NCBI RefSeq assembly: GCF_000145215.1
Contig: NC_014392.1
Location: 1,062,001-1,126,000 of the forward strand
From: Caldicellulosiruptor obsidiansis OB47
GTDB taxonomy: Bacteria; Bacillota; Thermoanaerobacteria; Caldicellulosiruptorales; Caldicellulosiruptoraceae
Length of the DNA stretch: 64,000 nucleotides
Direction of reading: 5' to 3'
Below are positions 8,566-18,385 of the stretch, one piece after another; position 1 is the stretch's first letter; the number at the start of each line of letters is the position of its first letter. A program made the translations under genes and the position numbers. A model generated the notes under the pieces. The model was not told the DNA's origin, did not search any database, and worked only from the letters and a program-made list of their open reading frames with translations.

Positions 8566-9644
8566 AAAGAGGAATAAAGCGTCTTGCCCTTCCTTCTTTG
8601 AACACAAAACATCTTTTTAGAATGACAGACTCAACGGGAATTTTGCAGCACGCTAAATTCTCAGTCCCAAACTACAAAGAAGGATATACAACAGATGACA
8701 ATGCAAGAGCGTTGATTGTTGCCTTGAGGCTGTATGAAAAGACAGGAGACAAATCTTACCTTGACCTTGTTTACAGATACATGGCATTTCTATATAATGC
8801 TTATACTGAAGATGGCTTTTTCAGAAATTTTATGAATTATTCAAGGGTGTTTCTGGACGAAAGAGGCACGGAAGATTGTTTTGCAAGGTCTTTGATTGCT
8901 CTTTCGTATGTTTACAGTTCTGAGGTACTTGATAGCTCTATTAAGGAACTTGCATATGTAATGTTAAAACGCTCACTCAGAAATGTTTTGCACCTCAGCT
9001 ATCCAATTAGCATTGCATATGCAGTAGTTGCACTTTCGATATTGCATGACATAAAGGAGTTTTCAAGTGAGGCAAAGATGTACTTAGAAGCCCTTTCTGA
9101 AAAACTTTTAAACTTTTACCATAAACACTCAGACGAGAACTGGAAATGGTTTTCTGACAAGCTCACATATGCCAATGCAATAATTCCTTATGCTTTGTTT
9201 AGGTCTTTTGCAGTTACAGAAAAAGAAAAGTATTTAAAGGTTGCAAAAGAAGCTCTTGATTTTTTGTCTGGTATTTTATTTGAAAATGGCTTTTTGAGAG
9301 TTATAGGGAATAGAGGATGGTATGAAAAAGGGAAAGAACGTCCTTATTTTGATGAGCAACCAATTGATGCATGTGATTGTGTGATTGCCTATACTGAGGC
9401 TTATAAAATCACTGAAGAAAAAGAATACAAAGAAAAAGCTCTCAAAGCTTTCAAGTGGTTTTTAGGTGAAAATATTCACAAAACGCCTCTGTATGATGAA
9501 AAAACAGGAGGATGTAGAGACGGTATAGAAGAGGATGGCATTAACCAGAACCAGGGTGCAGAGTCTACCATTTGCTACCTCTTAGCACGGCTTTTCATTG
9601 AAGAGCTTGTTAAAAGTGAGGAAAAGAACAAAGAGGTTGTGTAA
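8562..9644 (+). CDS. Alpha/alpha-toroid (six-hairpin glycosidase-like) protein
   Basis: A 360-residue soluble protein with repeated amphipathic helix pairs, typical of the six-hairpin glycosidase fold. Conserved-looking acidic or aromatic clusters include EGYTTDDNARALI (about 40-52), FLDERGTEDCFARSLIAL and the late DEQPIDACDC and NQNQGAESTICYLLARL. The last resembles the C-terminal motif of domains found beside GT4 enzymes. It may be a hydrolase or a processing partner of the glycosyltransferase encoded by the overlapping upstream gene. No signal peptide is seen, so it acts in the cytoplasm. I cannot assign a reaction. Confidence 0.7.
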   Translation: MKRGIKRLALPSLNTKHLFRMTDSTGILQHAKFSVPNYKEGYTTDDNARALIVALRLYEKTGDKSYLDLVYRYMAFLYNAYTEDGFFRNFMNYSRVFLDERGTEDCFARSLIALSYVYSSEVLDSSIKELAYVMLKRSLRNVLHLSYPISIAYAVVALSILHDIKEFSSEAKMYLEALSEKLLNFYHKHSDENWKWFSDKLTYANAIIPYALFRSFAVTEKEKYLKVAKEALDFLSGILFENGFLRVIGNRGWYEKGKERPYFDEQPIDACDCVIAYTEAYKITEEKEYKEKALKAFKWFLGENIHKTPLYDEKTGGCRDGIEEDGINQNQGAESTICYLLARLFIEELVKSEEKNKEVV

Positions 9645-9662
9645 GTTTCTCACAACCTCTTT
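9630..9662. terminator. Bidirectional terminator
   Basis: Perfect 12-bp arms (aaagaggttgtg, cacaacctcttt) with a 9-nt loop that contains the stop codon of the upstream plus-strand gene. A run of T follows on the plus strand. Confidence 0.85.
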
Positions 9663-9802
9663 TTTTCTTCTAATTTTTTAAAAATTGGTGTATTTTGATT
9701 TTCTATGGTTGTTTTGAGATCGCTTTGACTATCTTCTTTGCTAAGATTCAAATAGTTTTGCAGTGTTTCAGTTATTCTTTCAATATCACTTGGCTTTTTC
9801 AT
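9650..9802 (-). CDS. Possible small protein (50 aa)
   Basis: A short minus-strand reading frame, MKKPSDIERITETLQNYLNL onward, with an AGGAAT site at usable spacing before the ATG at 9800-9802. Its composition (charged, helix-forming, no rare residues) looks like a genuine small protein, and its 3' end falls in the bidirectional terminator. I do not recognise the family. A longer frame upstream adds a phenylalanine/isoleucine-rich stretch that is probably noncoding. Confidence 0.35.
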   Translation of the reverse strand: MKKPSDIERITETLQNYLNLSKEDSQSDLKTTIENQNTPIFKKLEEKKRL

Positions 9803-9900
9803 TTCTTTTATTCCTGCCAGAAAGTGTTTGATATTATTATTGACAAAAATTATAATTGTTATTAGAAAGAAAAAGATAAATTTTGGGGAGAAAGGTTTTA

Positions 9901-10566
9901 GTGATTTCAAAGCGAATTGAAGAAATCATAAATCTTTTGGATAGGTGCAATACTCTTGCTGATATAGGATGTGACCACGGGTATGTTGCGGTAGAAGCTA
10001 TCAAAAGAGAAATTGCAAATAAAGTCTTTGCAGTTGACATCAATTTTCATCCTCTTTTGAAAGCAAAAGAGCTTTCTAAGAAAGAAAATGTAGATGATAA
10101 AATAGAGTTTTTGCTTGGCAACGGATTTGACCCAATTGAAGAAGAAGTTGATGAAGCTGTTATAGCAGGAATGGGAGCGGAAAACATATGTAGTATTTTA
10201 TCTGAAGCAAAAGATAGAATATCTAATACTACTTTGATATTACAGCCAATGAAAGATATTGAACTTTTGCGAAAATGGTTGTTTGAAAATGGTTTTGACA
10301 TATTGAAAGAAAAGGTTGTAAAAGATAAAAACAGATTTTATGTTATTATAAAATCTACCTTCTTGCTGGATAAAATTTCTTTTACAGACAAAGATATTTA
10401 CATTGGAAGATACATTATTGACAGAACAGAAGAAGGTTATGAATTTCTTTTGAAAATTAAGGAGAAAATGCAAAAAATATTTAAGATGAAAACAATAAAT
10501 TTTTTGGACACCTCGCATGAAGAAAAGATTTTAACTATGCTTGAGGAGGAATTGAAAAAGTGGTAA
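9901..10566 (+). CDS. trmK: tRNA (adenine-22-N1)-methyltransferase TrmK
   Basis: A 221-residue class I SAM-dependent methyltransferase of the TrmK/YqfN family, which makes m1A22 in bacterial tRNA. Motif I is ADIGCDHGYVAVEA near the N-terminus, followed by KVFAVDINFHPLLKAKE. The family catalytic region reads EAVIAGMGAENIC, and LQPMKDIELLRKWL comes next. The GTG at 9901 is favoured because GGGGAGAAAGG lies at normal spacing; an upstream TTG overlaps that site. It overlaps the next gene by 7 bases, the same trmK-nif3-like order as in Bacillus (yqfN-yqfO). Confidence 0.92.
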   Translation: MISKRIEEIINLLDRCNTLADIGCDHGYVAVEAIKREIANKVFAVDINFHPLLKAKELSKKENVDDKIEFLLGNGFDPIEEEVDEAVIAGMGAENICSILSEAKDRISNTTLILQPMKDIELLRKWLFENGFDILKEKVVKDKNRFYVIIKSTFLLDKISFTDKDIYIGRYIIDRTEEGYEFLLKIKEKMQKIFKMKTINFLDTSHEEKILTMLEEELKKW

Positions 10567-11660
10567 GTGTTCAGGAAATAGTTTCTTTTCTAGAGACCTA
10601 TTTTCCCAAGAAGCTTTCATACGAATGGGATAACTGCGGTCTTCAGGTTGGAAGTTTTTCAGACAAGGTAGATTCGATTTTAGTCTGTATTGATATAACC
10701 GAAGAGGTTATAAAAGAAGCATTAGAAGTTGGGGCAAAGCTTATAATTTCTCATCATCCTCTTATTTTTCAGGGAATTAAAAGCATAAAAGATGACACAC
10801 CAGAAGGAAAGATTATTATAGATGCCATCAAGAACGGCATAAATATATACTCTGCTCACACCAGTGCAGATGTCTCAAAACACGGTATAAACCACTGGCT
10901 TGCCAAACTGTTAGGGCTTGAAAACATTGAAGGTTTGAGCATAAAACAAAAAAATGGGTATTATAAAGTTGTTGTGTATGTGCCTGTAGATTATGCTGAA
11001 AATGTTTTAGAGGCTATGGCAAATGAAGGTGCAGGTTTTGTTGGAAAATATAGTCACTGCTTTTTTGCAGTTGAAGGTGAAGGTACATTCAAGCCTCACG
11101 AAGGTGCAAATCCTTTTTTAGGTCAAGTAGGAAAGATAGAGAAGGTTAAAGAGGTGAGGCTTGAGAGTATAGTACCTGAGGATAAGCTCAAAAATGTGAT
11201 AAAATCGATGTTAAAAGCTCATCCTTATGAAGAGGTCGCATATGACATATACAGGCTTGAAAATGAAATATCATATGAAAGTTTAGGAGTTGTTGGTAAA
11301 AGAGAAGTTTTAGCAAAAGAGCTTATTTTGGAGCTGAAAAAAAAGCTGAATCTTGACTTTGTAAAAGCAAGTATTCAAAAAGATGTTTTTAAAAAGATAG
11401 CCATTGTCAGTGGTTCTGGTAAGGACCTTATAAAAGATGCATATTTCAAAGGTGCAGACTGTCTTATCACAGGGGAAGTTGGTCATCACGGGATTTTGCT
11501 GGCAAAGTCACTATCCATGAGCATAATAGAGCTTGGTCATTATGAGAGTGAGAAGGTATTTGTGGATATAGTTTACAACCTTTTTGAGGACTTTAAGAAA
11601 AAAGATGAGCTGAAGATACACAAGTCCAAAATCAAAACCAGCTTTACAAATATTTACTAA
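10560..11660 (+). CDS. Nif3-like dinuclear metal-centre protein (YqfO type)
   Basis: A 366-residue Nif3/DUF34 protein with the central PII/CutA-like insertion (about 125-230) found in Firmicute YqfO. The metal-binding histidines are in LIISHHPLIFQG and in SAHTSADVSKHGINHWLA at the N-terminal lobe. The C-terminal lobe has TGEVGHHGILLAKS and ELGHYESEKVF. Proteins of this family form hexameric rings; a GTP cyclohydrolase I type 2 label is common but weakly supported. The GTG start overlaps the trmK stop, with GAGGAGGAATT as ribosome-binding site. Confidence 0.9.
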   Translation: MVSVQEIVSFLETYFPKKLSYEWDNCGLQVGSFSDKVDSILVCIDITEEVIKEALEVGAKLIISHHPLIFQGIKSIKDDTPEGKIIIDAIKNGINIYSAHTSADVSKHGINHWLAKLLGLENIEGLSIKQKNGYYKVVVYVPVDYAENVLEAMANEGAGFVGKYSHCFFAVEGEGTFKPHEGANPFLGQVGKIEKVKEVRLESIVPEDKLKNVIKSMLKAHPYEEVAYDIYRLENEISYESLGVVGKREVLAKELILELKKKLNLDFVKASIQKDVFKKIAIVSGSGKDLIKDAYFKGADCLITGEVGHHGILLAKSLSMSIIELGHYESEKVFVDIVYNLFEDFKKKDELKIHKSKIKTSFTNIY

Positions 11661-11694
11661 ATCTAAATTTCAAAATTGTGCACAAAGAGGGTGA

Positions 11695-13725
<2,031 letters not shown>

Positions 13726-13731
13726 GTTCGT

Positions 13732-15375
13732 TTGCCAAACACAAAAAGAAAAAGGATAAACAGGCTCAGGTTTATAATAAATGTCTTTGTAAAACATGGT
13801 TTTGGTTATATCTTTAGCAGCACACCGCTTGTAAAATTTAAAAGGTTTTCTGATAACAAGGCAAACAGGGGACAGAGGCTCAAAAATGCTTTAGAGGAAC
13901 TTGGAACAACTTTTATAAAGATGGGGCAACTTCTTGCAAACAGACCTGACCTTGTGCCTGAGGATATTATAGCAGAGCTGAAAAATCTTCAGGAAAAGGT
14001 AAAACCATTTTCCTTTGATGAAGCAAAGAGTATTTTAGTCAGAAACGATATTTTTGATAAGTTTGAGTATATAGAAAAAGACCCAATTGCAACAGCTTCG
14101 ATTGGTCAGGTGCACATAGGTTATTTAAATGGCAAAAAGGTTGCTGTAAAAATACGAAGACCTAATGTTGACTATGAGGTTAAGACTGATATAGAGATAT
14201 TAAAAAGAATAAGCGCGATTTTAGATAAATATTCACCAGTAAGGAATATTGTGAGTTTTTCGGCTATAGTTAATGAAGTTGCAAATGTGCTTTTAAAAGA
14301 GATAGATTTCAGGTTTGAACAAAACAACATAAAAAAACTCAAGAAAGCTCTTTCAGCCAAGGAAGTTATTATTCCTGACATATATGAGGAGCTTTGCTCT
14401 GAAGAGGTGCTTATTACAAGTTTTGTTGAGGCAAAGACATTAGGTACTATAGAGGTTGAGAAAATTCCCTTGATAGAGAGAATGAAACTTGGTAAAAAAC
14501 TTGTAAATCTGTATCTTTCGCAGATATTTGAGCTGGGAGTATTTCATGCAGACCCTCATCCAGGTAATATTTTAATTACAGACAATTTTGAAATTGCTTT
14601 TGTGGACTTTGGGATGGTAGGATATCTCAGTAGGCAGGATAGAGAAAATCTTTCTAATTTACTTTTGGGAATAGTTCTGAATGATAAAAAAAGGACATTA
14701 AAGGCTTTTAAAGAGCTTGGAATAATTCAAAAAGGCATTGATGCTAACAAATTTTACAATGATATTGAAAGTATTGTTAATCACTATATAAACCAGCCCA
14801 TCAGTTCTATTAAGGTAGCAGATGTGTTCAATGATGTGTTTAAGCTTACGTTTAGGTATAAGCTAAAAATTCCGCAGCAGTTTGTTCTGTTTGGCAGGAC
14901 GCTCAGCCTTCTTGAGAATGACATTGCTCTTTTGAAAGTTGATTTAAGTATTTTAGAAGCGATTTTGCCCTATGTAAACAGGCTTGTGTTCAAAAATAGG
15001 CTTTCCAAACTCAGCGTTGCTAATTTGTTTAACATCTTGTCATCTTACTTTAGTTTACTTGAGTTTTTGCCCAAAAAGACAGAGACAATATTAGAAAAAC
15101 TTGAAGAGGACGAACTTACAGTTAATATTGAGATAAAAAATATAGAAAAAATTTTACATCAAATGGAAAGGCTCGCAAACAAAGTTTCGCTTGCAGTGAT
15201 TCTTCTTTCGGTAAGTATAATAATTGCAGGTATGACGGTTGGAGGTTTGCTTTCCCCAGCATTGTATAAAACAATTTTATCAGCATGGTATTTATGGGCT
15301 TTAAGATTGGGTATATTAATATTGATTATTCTTATTATCATTATGCTTGTTATGATTATAAGGAAAGAAAAATGA
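13732..15375 (+). CDS. ABC1/UbiB-family atypical kinase
   Basis: A 547-residue UbiB/AarF/ABC1 protein kinase-like ATPase. The family hallmark KxGQ appears as FIKMGQLLANRPDLVP near the N-terminus. The ATP-binding lysine region follows (ASIGQVHIG, VAVKIRRPNV), then the catalytic loop FHADPHPGNIL and the metal-binding DFGMVG. Two hydrophobic helices close the protein (VSLAVILLSVSIIIAGM and an Ile-rich last segment), so it is membrane-anchored. In quinone-using bacteria these proteins support ubiquinone synthesis. In a fermentative anaerobe a lipid or isoprenoid role is likelier. It starts with TTG six bases after ligA and precedes a phasin-like gene. Confidence 0.92.
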   Translation: MPNTKRKRINRLRFIINVFVKHGFGYIFSSTPLVKFKRFSDNKANRGQRLKNALEELGTTFIKMGQLLANRPDLVPEDIIAELKNLQEKVKPFSFDEAKSILVRNDIFDKFEYIEKDPIATASIGQVHIGYLNGKKVAVKIRRPNVDYEVKTDIEILKRISAILDKYSPVRNIVSFSAIVNEVANVLLKEIDFRFEQNNIKKLKKALSAKEVIIPDIYEELCSEEVLITSFVEAKTLGTIEVEKIPLIERMKLGKKLVNLYLSQIFELGVFHADPHPGNILITDNFEIAFVDFGMVGYLSRQDRENLSNLLLGIVLNDKKRTLKAFKELGIIQKGIDANKFYNDIESIVNHYINQPISSIKVADVFNDVFKLTFRYKLKIPQQFVLFGRTLSLLENDIALLKVDLSILEAILPYVNRLVFKNRLSKLSVANLFNILSSYFSLLEFLPKKTETILEKLEEDELTVNIEIKNIEKILHQMERLANKVSLAVILLSVSIIIAGMTVGGLLSPALYKTILSAWYLWALRLGILILIILIIIMLVMIIRKEK

Positions 15376-15395
15376 TATTTATGGAGGTGTAAAAA

Positions 15396-15704
15396 ATGAA
15401 AGATTTATTAGAAAAGATTATCAACATTGGGCTTGGAGTTTTTGCCATCTCAAAAGAAAAAGTAGAAAAGTTTGTGAATGAGCTTGCTGAAAAAGGTGAG
15501 ATTAGCAAAAATGAAGTGCAGGAAATGGTAAATAAGATTTTAGAAAAGGGTGAGGAGCAGAAAAGGGAGCTGAACGATTATATTGCAAAACAGGTTGAGA
15601 ACATTTTAAACAAGATGAACCTTGCAACAAAATCAGAAATTATATCAGAGGAGAGAATAAGAGAAATAATAAGAGAAGAACTTTCAAAGCAAAAGAATGA
15701 GTAG
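15396..15704 (+). CDS. Phasin-like coiled-coil protein
   Basis: A 102-residue charged helical protein of the kind annotated as phasin family or polyhydroxyalkanoate-regulator-like. The first 25 residues ([20 protein letters not shown]) form an amphipathic anchor, followed by [20 protein letters not shown] and a long heptad region to the C-terminus. The pairing with a UbiB kinase recurs in Firmicutes, and such proteins have been suggested to be membrane or lipid-surface partners. The ATG follows GGAGGTG, 20 bases after the kinase stop. No PHA synthase is nearby. Confidence 0.75.
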   Translation: MKDLLEKIINIGLGVFAISKEKVEKFVNELAEKGEISKNEVQEMVNKILEKGEEQKRELNDYIAKQVENILNKMNLATKSEIISEERIREIIREELSKQKNE

Positions 15705-15724
15705 AAAAATCACATCATTTTTTT

Positions 15725-15753
15725 TTGACATTTACACAAAAAAGATTTATAAT
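15725..15753 (+). promoter_or_regulatory. SigA-type promoter for cysK
   Basis: TTGACA (15725-15730) and TATAAT (15748-15753) with a 17-nt spacer, both perfect. The start site would be near 15760, leaving a leader under 40 nt, too short for an S-box or T-box. Confidence 0.85.
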
Positions 15754-15796
15754 TAAATTAAAACATACTATTTCGATTGGAATTGGAGGTATATTA

Positions 15797-16723
15797 ATGA
15801 TTCATAACAGTATTTTAGAACTGATTGGTAAAACGCCTCTGGTAAGACTAAATAAGCTTTCAAAAGATCTTGATGCAGAGATAGTGGCAAAAGTAGAATA
15901 TTTTAATCCGGGAGGAAGTGTAAAAGATAGAATTGGACTTGCTATGATCGAAGATGCTGAAAAGAGGGGCTTAATAAACAAAGATACAGTTATAATTGAG
16001 CCAACAAGTGGCAATACAGGTATTGCTCTTGCTATGGTTTGTGCTGTTAAAGGGTATAAGCTTATTCTAACAATGCCAGAGACAATGAGCATTGAAAGAA
16101 GAAAACTTCTAAGAGCATACGGTGCCCAGATAGTTTTGACACCCGGTGAAAAAGGCATGAAAGGCGCAATTGAAAAGGCTTTTGAGATTTATAGTTCAAC
16201 TCCTAATGCATTTATGCCACAGCAGTTTGAAAACCTTTCAAACCCTGAAATTCACAGAAAAACAACCGCACTTGAAATTTGGAATGATACAAATGGTAAT
16301 GTTGACATATTTGTTGCTGGGGTTGGCACAGGTGGAACAGTCACAGGAGTAGGTGAGGTTTTGAAAGAGAAAAAGCCGTCTGTTAAGATTGTAGCAGTTG
16401 AACCTTTTGATTCTGCAGTTTTATCAGGAGAAACTCCGCGTCCTCATAAAATACAGGGAATTGGGGCGGGATTTGTTCCAAAGGTATTGAATACGAAAAT
16501 ATATGATCAAATAATAAAGGTAAAATCTGAAGATGCGTATGAGATGTCGAGATATTTAGCAAGAGAAGAAGGTATTTTAGTTGGAATATCATCTGGTGCA
16601 GCACTCTATGCTGCTGTTGAAGTTGCCAGAAAACAAGAAAATAAGAAAAAGATGATTGTTGTTCTTCTTCCAGACACTGGAGAGAGGTATTTATCTACTG
16701 ATTTGTTTGATGTTGGGATATAA
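15797..16723 (+). CDS. cysK: Cysteine synthase A (O-acetylserine sulfhydrylase)
   Basis: A 308-residue PLP enzyme that makes cysteine from O-acetylserine and sulfide. The N-terminus has [15 protein letters not shown]. The PLP lysine lies in [11 protein letters not shown], the substrate loop is [11 protein letters not shown], and the phosphate-binding glycine loop is [23 protein letters not shown] and [17 protein letters not shown] complete the family pattern. The ATG at 15797 follows TGGAGGT at ideal spacing, so the upstream extension in the same frame is untranslated. It has its own promoter and terminator. Confidence 0.97.
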   Translation: MIHNSILELIGKTPLVRLNKLSKDLDAEIVAKVEYFNPGGSVKDRIGLAMIEDAEKRGLINKDTVIIEPTSGNTGIALAMVCAVKGYKLILTMPETMSIERRKLLRAYGAQIVLTPGEKGMKGAIEKAFEIYSSTPNAFMPQQFENLSNPEIHRKTTALEIWNDTNGNVDIFVAGVGTGGTVTGVGEVLKEKKPSVKIVAVEPFDSAVLSGETPRPHKIQGIGAGFVPKVLNTKIYDQIIKVKSEDAYEMSRYLAREEGILVGISSGAALYAAVEVARKQENKKKMIVVLLPDTGERYLSTDLFDVGI

Positions 16724-16731
16724 TAGAAATT

Positions 16732-16767
16732 AAGGCTCTATGCCTCCTTAGACTGACATAGAGCCTT
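16732..16767. terminator. Bidirectional terminator
   Basis: Perfect 11-bp arms (aaggctctatg, catagagcctt) with a 14-nt loop and a T run on the plus strand. It separates cysK from the convergent HTH gene. Confidence 0.85.
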
Positions 16768-17122
16768 TTTCATTTTCTTCTTTCCATTTTTTGTATGCGA
16801 TCTTTGCTATACCGCCTGCAATATGGGTTTTTTCGCTGTTTTCTGAGTTTTCTAATTTCATTTGAGCATATTCAGGTTTGCTTTGCAAGATTGTCTTTGC
16901 TGTTTGGCTGCTTATTCCTAAAAACTCAGCAATTTCGTCTGCTGATTTGTTTTCTTCGTTATGAAGATAAATCACAAATATTGCTTCCATCAATGATGCA
17001 AGCCATGTAAGTCTCTTATATTCAACAAGTTTTTTAGGACCACCTAAGATGTCTATAGCAATCATAAATATTTCTTTTATCACCTTATCCATATCTTGTT
17101 TTAAAAGCTCAATTTTTTTCAT
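16748..17122 (-). CDS. Small helix-turn-helix protein, KaiC-like partner
   Basis: A 124-residue basic protein. The central region contains a clear HTH: KSADEIAEFLGISSQTAKTIL (split here as KSADEIAEFLG, ISSQTAKTIL). The N-terminal half is helical (DMDKVIKEIFMIAIDILGG, LVEYKRLTWLASLMEAIFVI), and the C-terminus ends AYKKWKEENEKGSMSV. The ATG at 17120-17122 has proper spacing to AGGAGGGGG; a GTG nine bases upstream is too close. It lies 27 bases after the KaiC-like gene and is surely in the same operon. A DNA-binding output or adaptor role is inference. Confidence 0.7.
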   Translation of the reverse strand: MKKIELLKQDMDKVIKEIFMIAIDILGGPKKLVEYKRLTWLASLMEAIFVIYLHNEENKSADEIAEFLGISSQTAKTILQSKPEYAQMKLENSENSEKTHIAGGIAKIAYKKWKEENEKGSMSV

Positions 17123-17149
17123 GGCTTGCACCCCCTCCTGTATAATCTT

Positions 17150-18088
17150 TTAGTTTTTTTCGTTTAAATTCGAATTTGTAATACTTGTAAGAGGATATAA
17201 AACCTTTATAAGTCCTGTTTGATCTATTTCAAACACATATGTTTTTGAGTCGTGACCGCACATTCTGCAGCCATCAACCCTCAAAAGACGTATAACCTCC
17301 CCAATTGGTTTTTTAAAAGTAGAGCTGTCAAACTTGTTCATGATAACCTGTTTTGAAAATACAATTGTACCATCTACAATGTGGCTCACAGCATATCCGC
17401 CTGCCGCCTCAGCTGACAAGTGTTCCTGTCCGCTTCTTTTTTGCGAAATCATAAGTGTAGTTAATTTCTTGGATTTTAAAAAGTTATAAATTGTTCTTAC
17501 AATTTCACGTGCATAGATTTCCTTTGATTCAAAAAATCCAGTAATAGAGTCAATAACCACATTTTTTATGTTAAACTTTGATGCGGCATTATCAATAGTC
17601 TTTATAAAATTGTTTATGTTTCCACGTATGTTAAAATCTCTTGTTACATCAAGTATATAAATGTTTTCTTCCACTTTAGATTTGTCGATATTCATTGCAT
17701 TTGCACGAAATAACAGTGATGAGTACAAAAACTCAGCAGGTGTCTCAACAGTAACATACAATACATTATTTCCCTCATTTGCCTGCGTAACTGCAAATTG
17801 TTCAGCAAAAAGGCTTTTACCTGTGTCTGCAACACCACTTACGTTTATGACCGAGTACGCAGGAATCCCACCGAGTGGTTTTATCACAGGTTTTTCCTGG
17901 TCTTTTGAAAACTCAAGCTTGTAAAATAGCTTGTCTATTCCATCTACTCCTGTCTTTACACCAAAAAGTTCAGGTGCATTTTTTGATAGGTCTTTGAGCT
18001 TCACAGCATCTTGTAGAATAGTTGTCTCTTGAGTTTTTGGAGCTGCTGTATCTTGAGTTTTCTGAGCTGTGGTCTCTTTTGCTGCCAC
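17150..18088 (-). CDS. KaiC-like RecA-superfamily ATPase
   Basis: A 312-residue single-domain ATPase of the KaiC/GvpD/RAD55 group. The first 35 residues are Thr/Gln/Ala-rich with a repeated KTQ(D/E)T unit and look disordered. The Walker A is GVADTGKS (85-92) and the Walker B strand is NVVIDSITGFF. The RecA-like SQKRSGQEHLSAEAAGGYAV segment is where KaiC proteins place the central sensor. Near the end is a CxxC pair, GCRMCGHDS, possibly a metal or redox site. The start is the GTG behind AAAGGAGGTGC. It heads a two-gene operon with the HTH protein. Confidence 0.82.
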   Translation of the reverse strand: MAAKETTAQKTQDTAAPKTQETTILQDAVKLKDLSKNAPELFGVKTGVDGIDKLFYKLEFSKDQEKPVIKPLGGIPAYSVINVSGVADTGKSLFAEQFAVTQANEGNNVLYVTVETPAEFLYSSLLFRANAMNIDKSKVEENIYILDVTRDFNIRGNINNFIKTIDNAASKFNIKNVVIDSITGFFESKEIYAREIVRTIYNFLKSKKLTTLMISQKRSGQEHLSAEAAGGYAVSHIVDGTIVFSKQVIMNKFDSSTFKKPIGEVIRLLRVDGCRMCGHDSKTYVFEIDQTGLIKVLYPLTSITNSNLNEKN

Positions 18089-18144
18089 TTTATTGCACCT
18101 CCTTTCTTTCTTTAAAGGAGGACCGTACAACCTTCCAATATTAA

Positions 18145-18172
18145 ATATTATTACAAATTAATACTTTGTCAA
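18145..18172 (-). promoter_or_regulatory. Promoter of the KaiC-like operon
   Basis: Minus strand TTGACA (18167-18172) and TAATAT (18145-18150) with a 16-nt spacer, about 57 nt before the GTG start. Confidence 0.65.
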
Positions 18173-18385
18173 GGTCAGAAAAAGTCAAATTTTTTAAAAT
18201 TTTTTTGATTTTTTCGGACATTTGCTCTTTAATTTGGGCTTTTTCTTCTGAAAACTATTATTTGCTCTTTTTCTTAATTTCTGAAATACAAAACTATTGT
18301 TGTTGATCTGAAGGATTTTTTGTTATAAAATGTTATTGTTATAAATATTCAAGTTTGGTTTATAAACAATGAGAGGTGGAGTTTT

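Noticed and set aside
9837..10043. Minus-strand frame over the trmK start
   Set aside because: An antisense shadow of the trmK coding sequence.
15725..15796. Longer N-terminus of CysK
   Set aside because: The extension encodes the promoter, and the ribosome-binding site fits the ATG at 15797.
18180..18310. Short repeats of CTTTTTCTT/AACTATT
   Set aside because: Imperfect, few, and probably low-complexity AT-rich sequence, not an array or attachment site.
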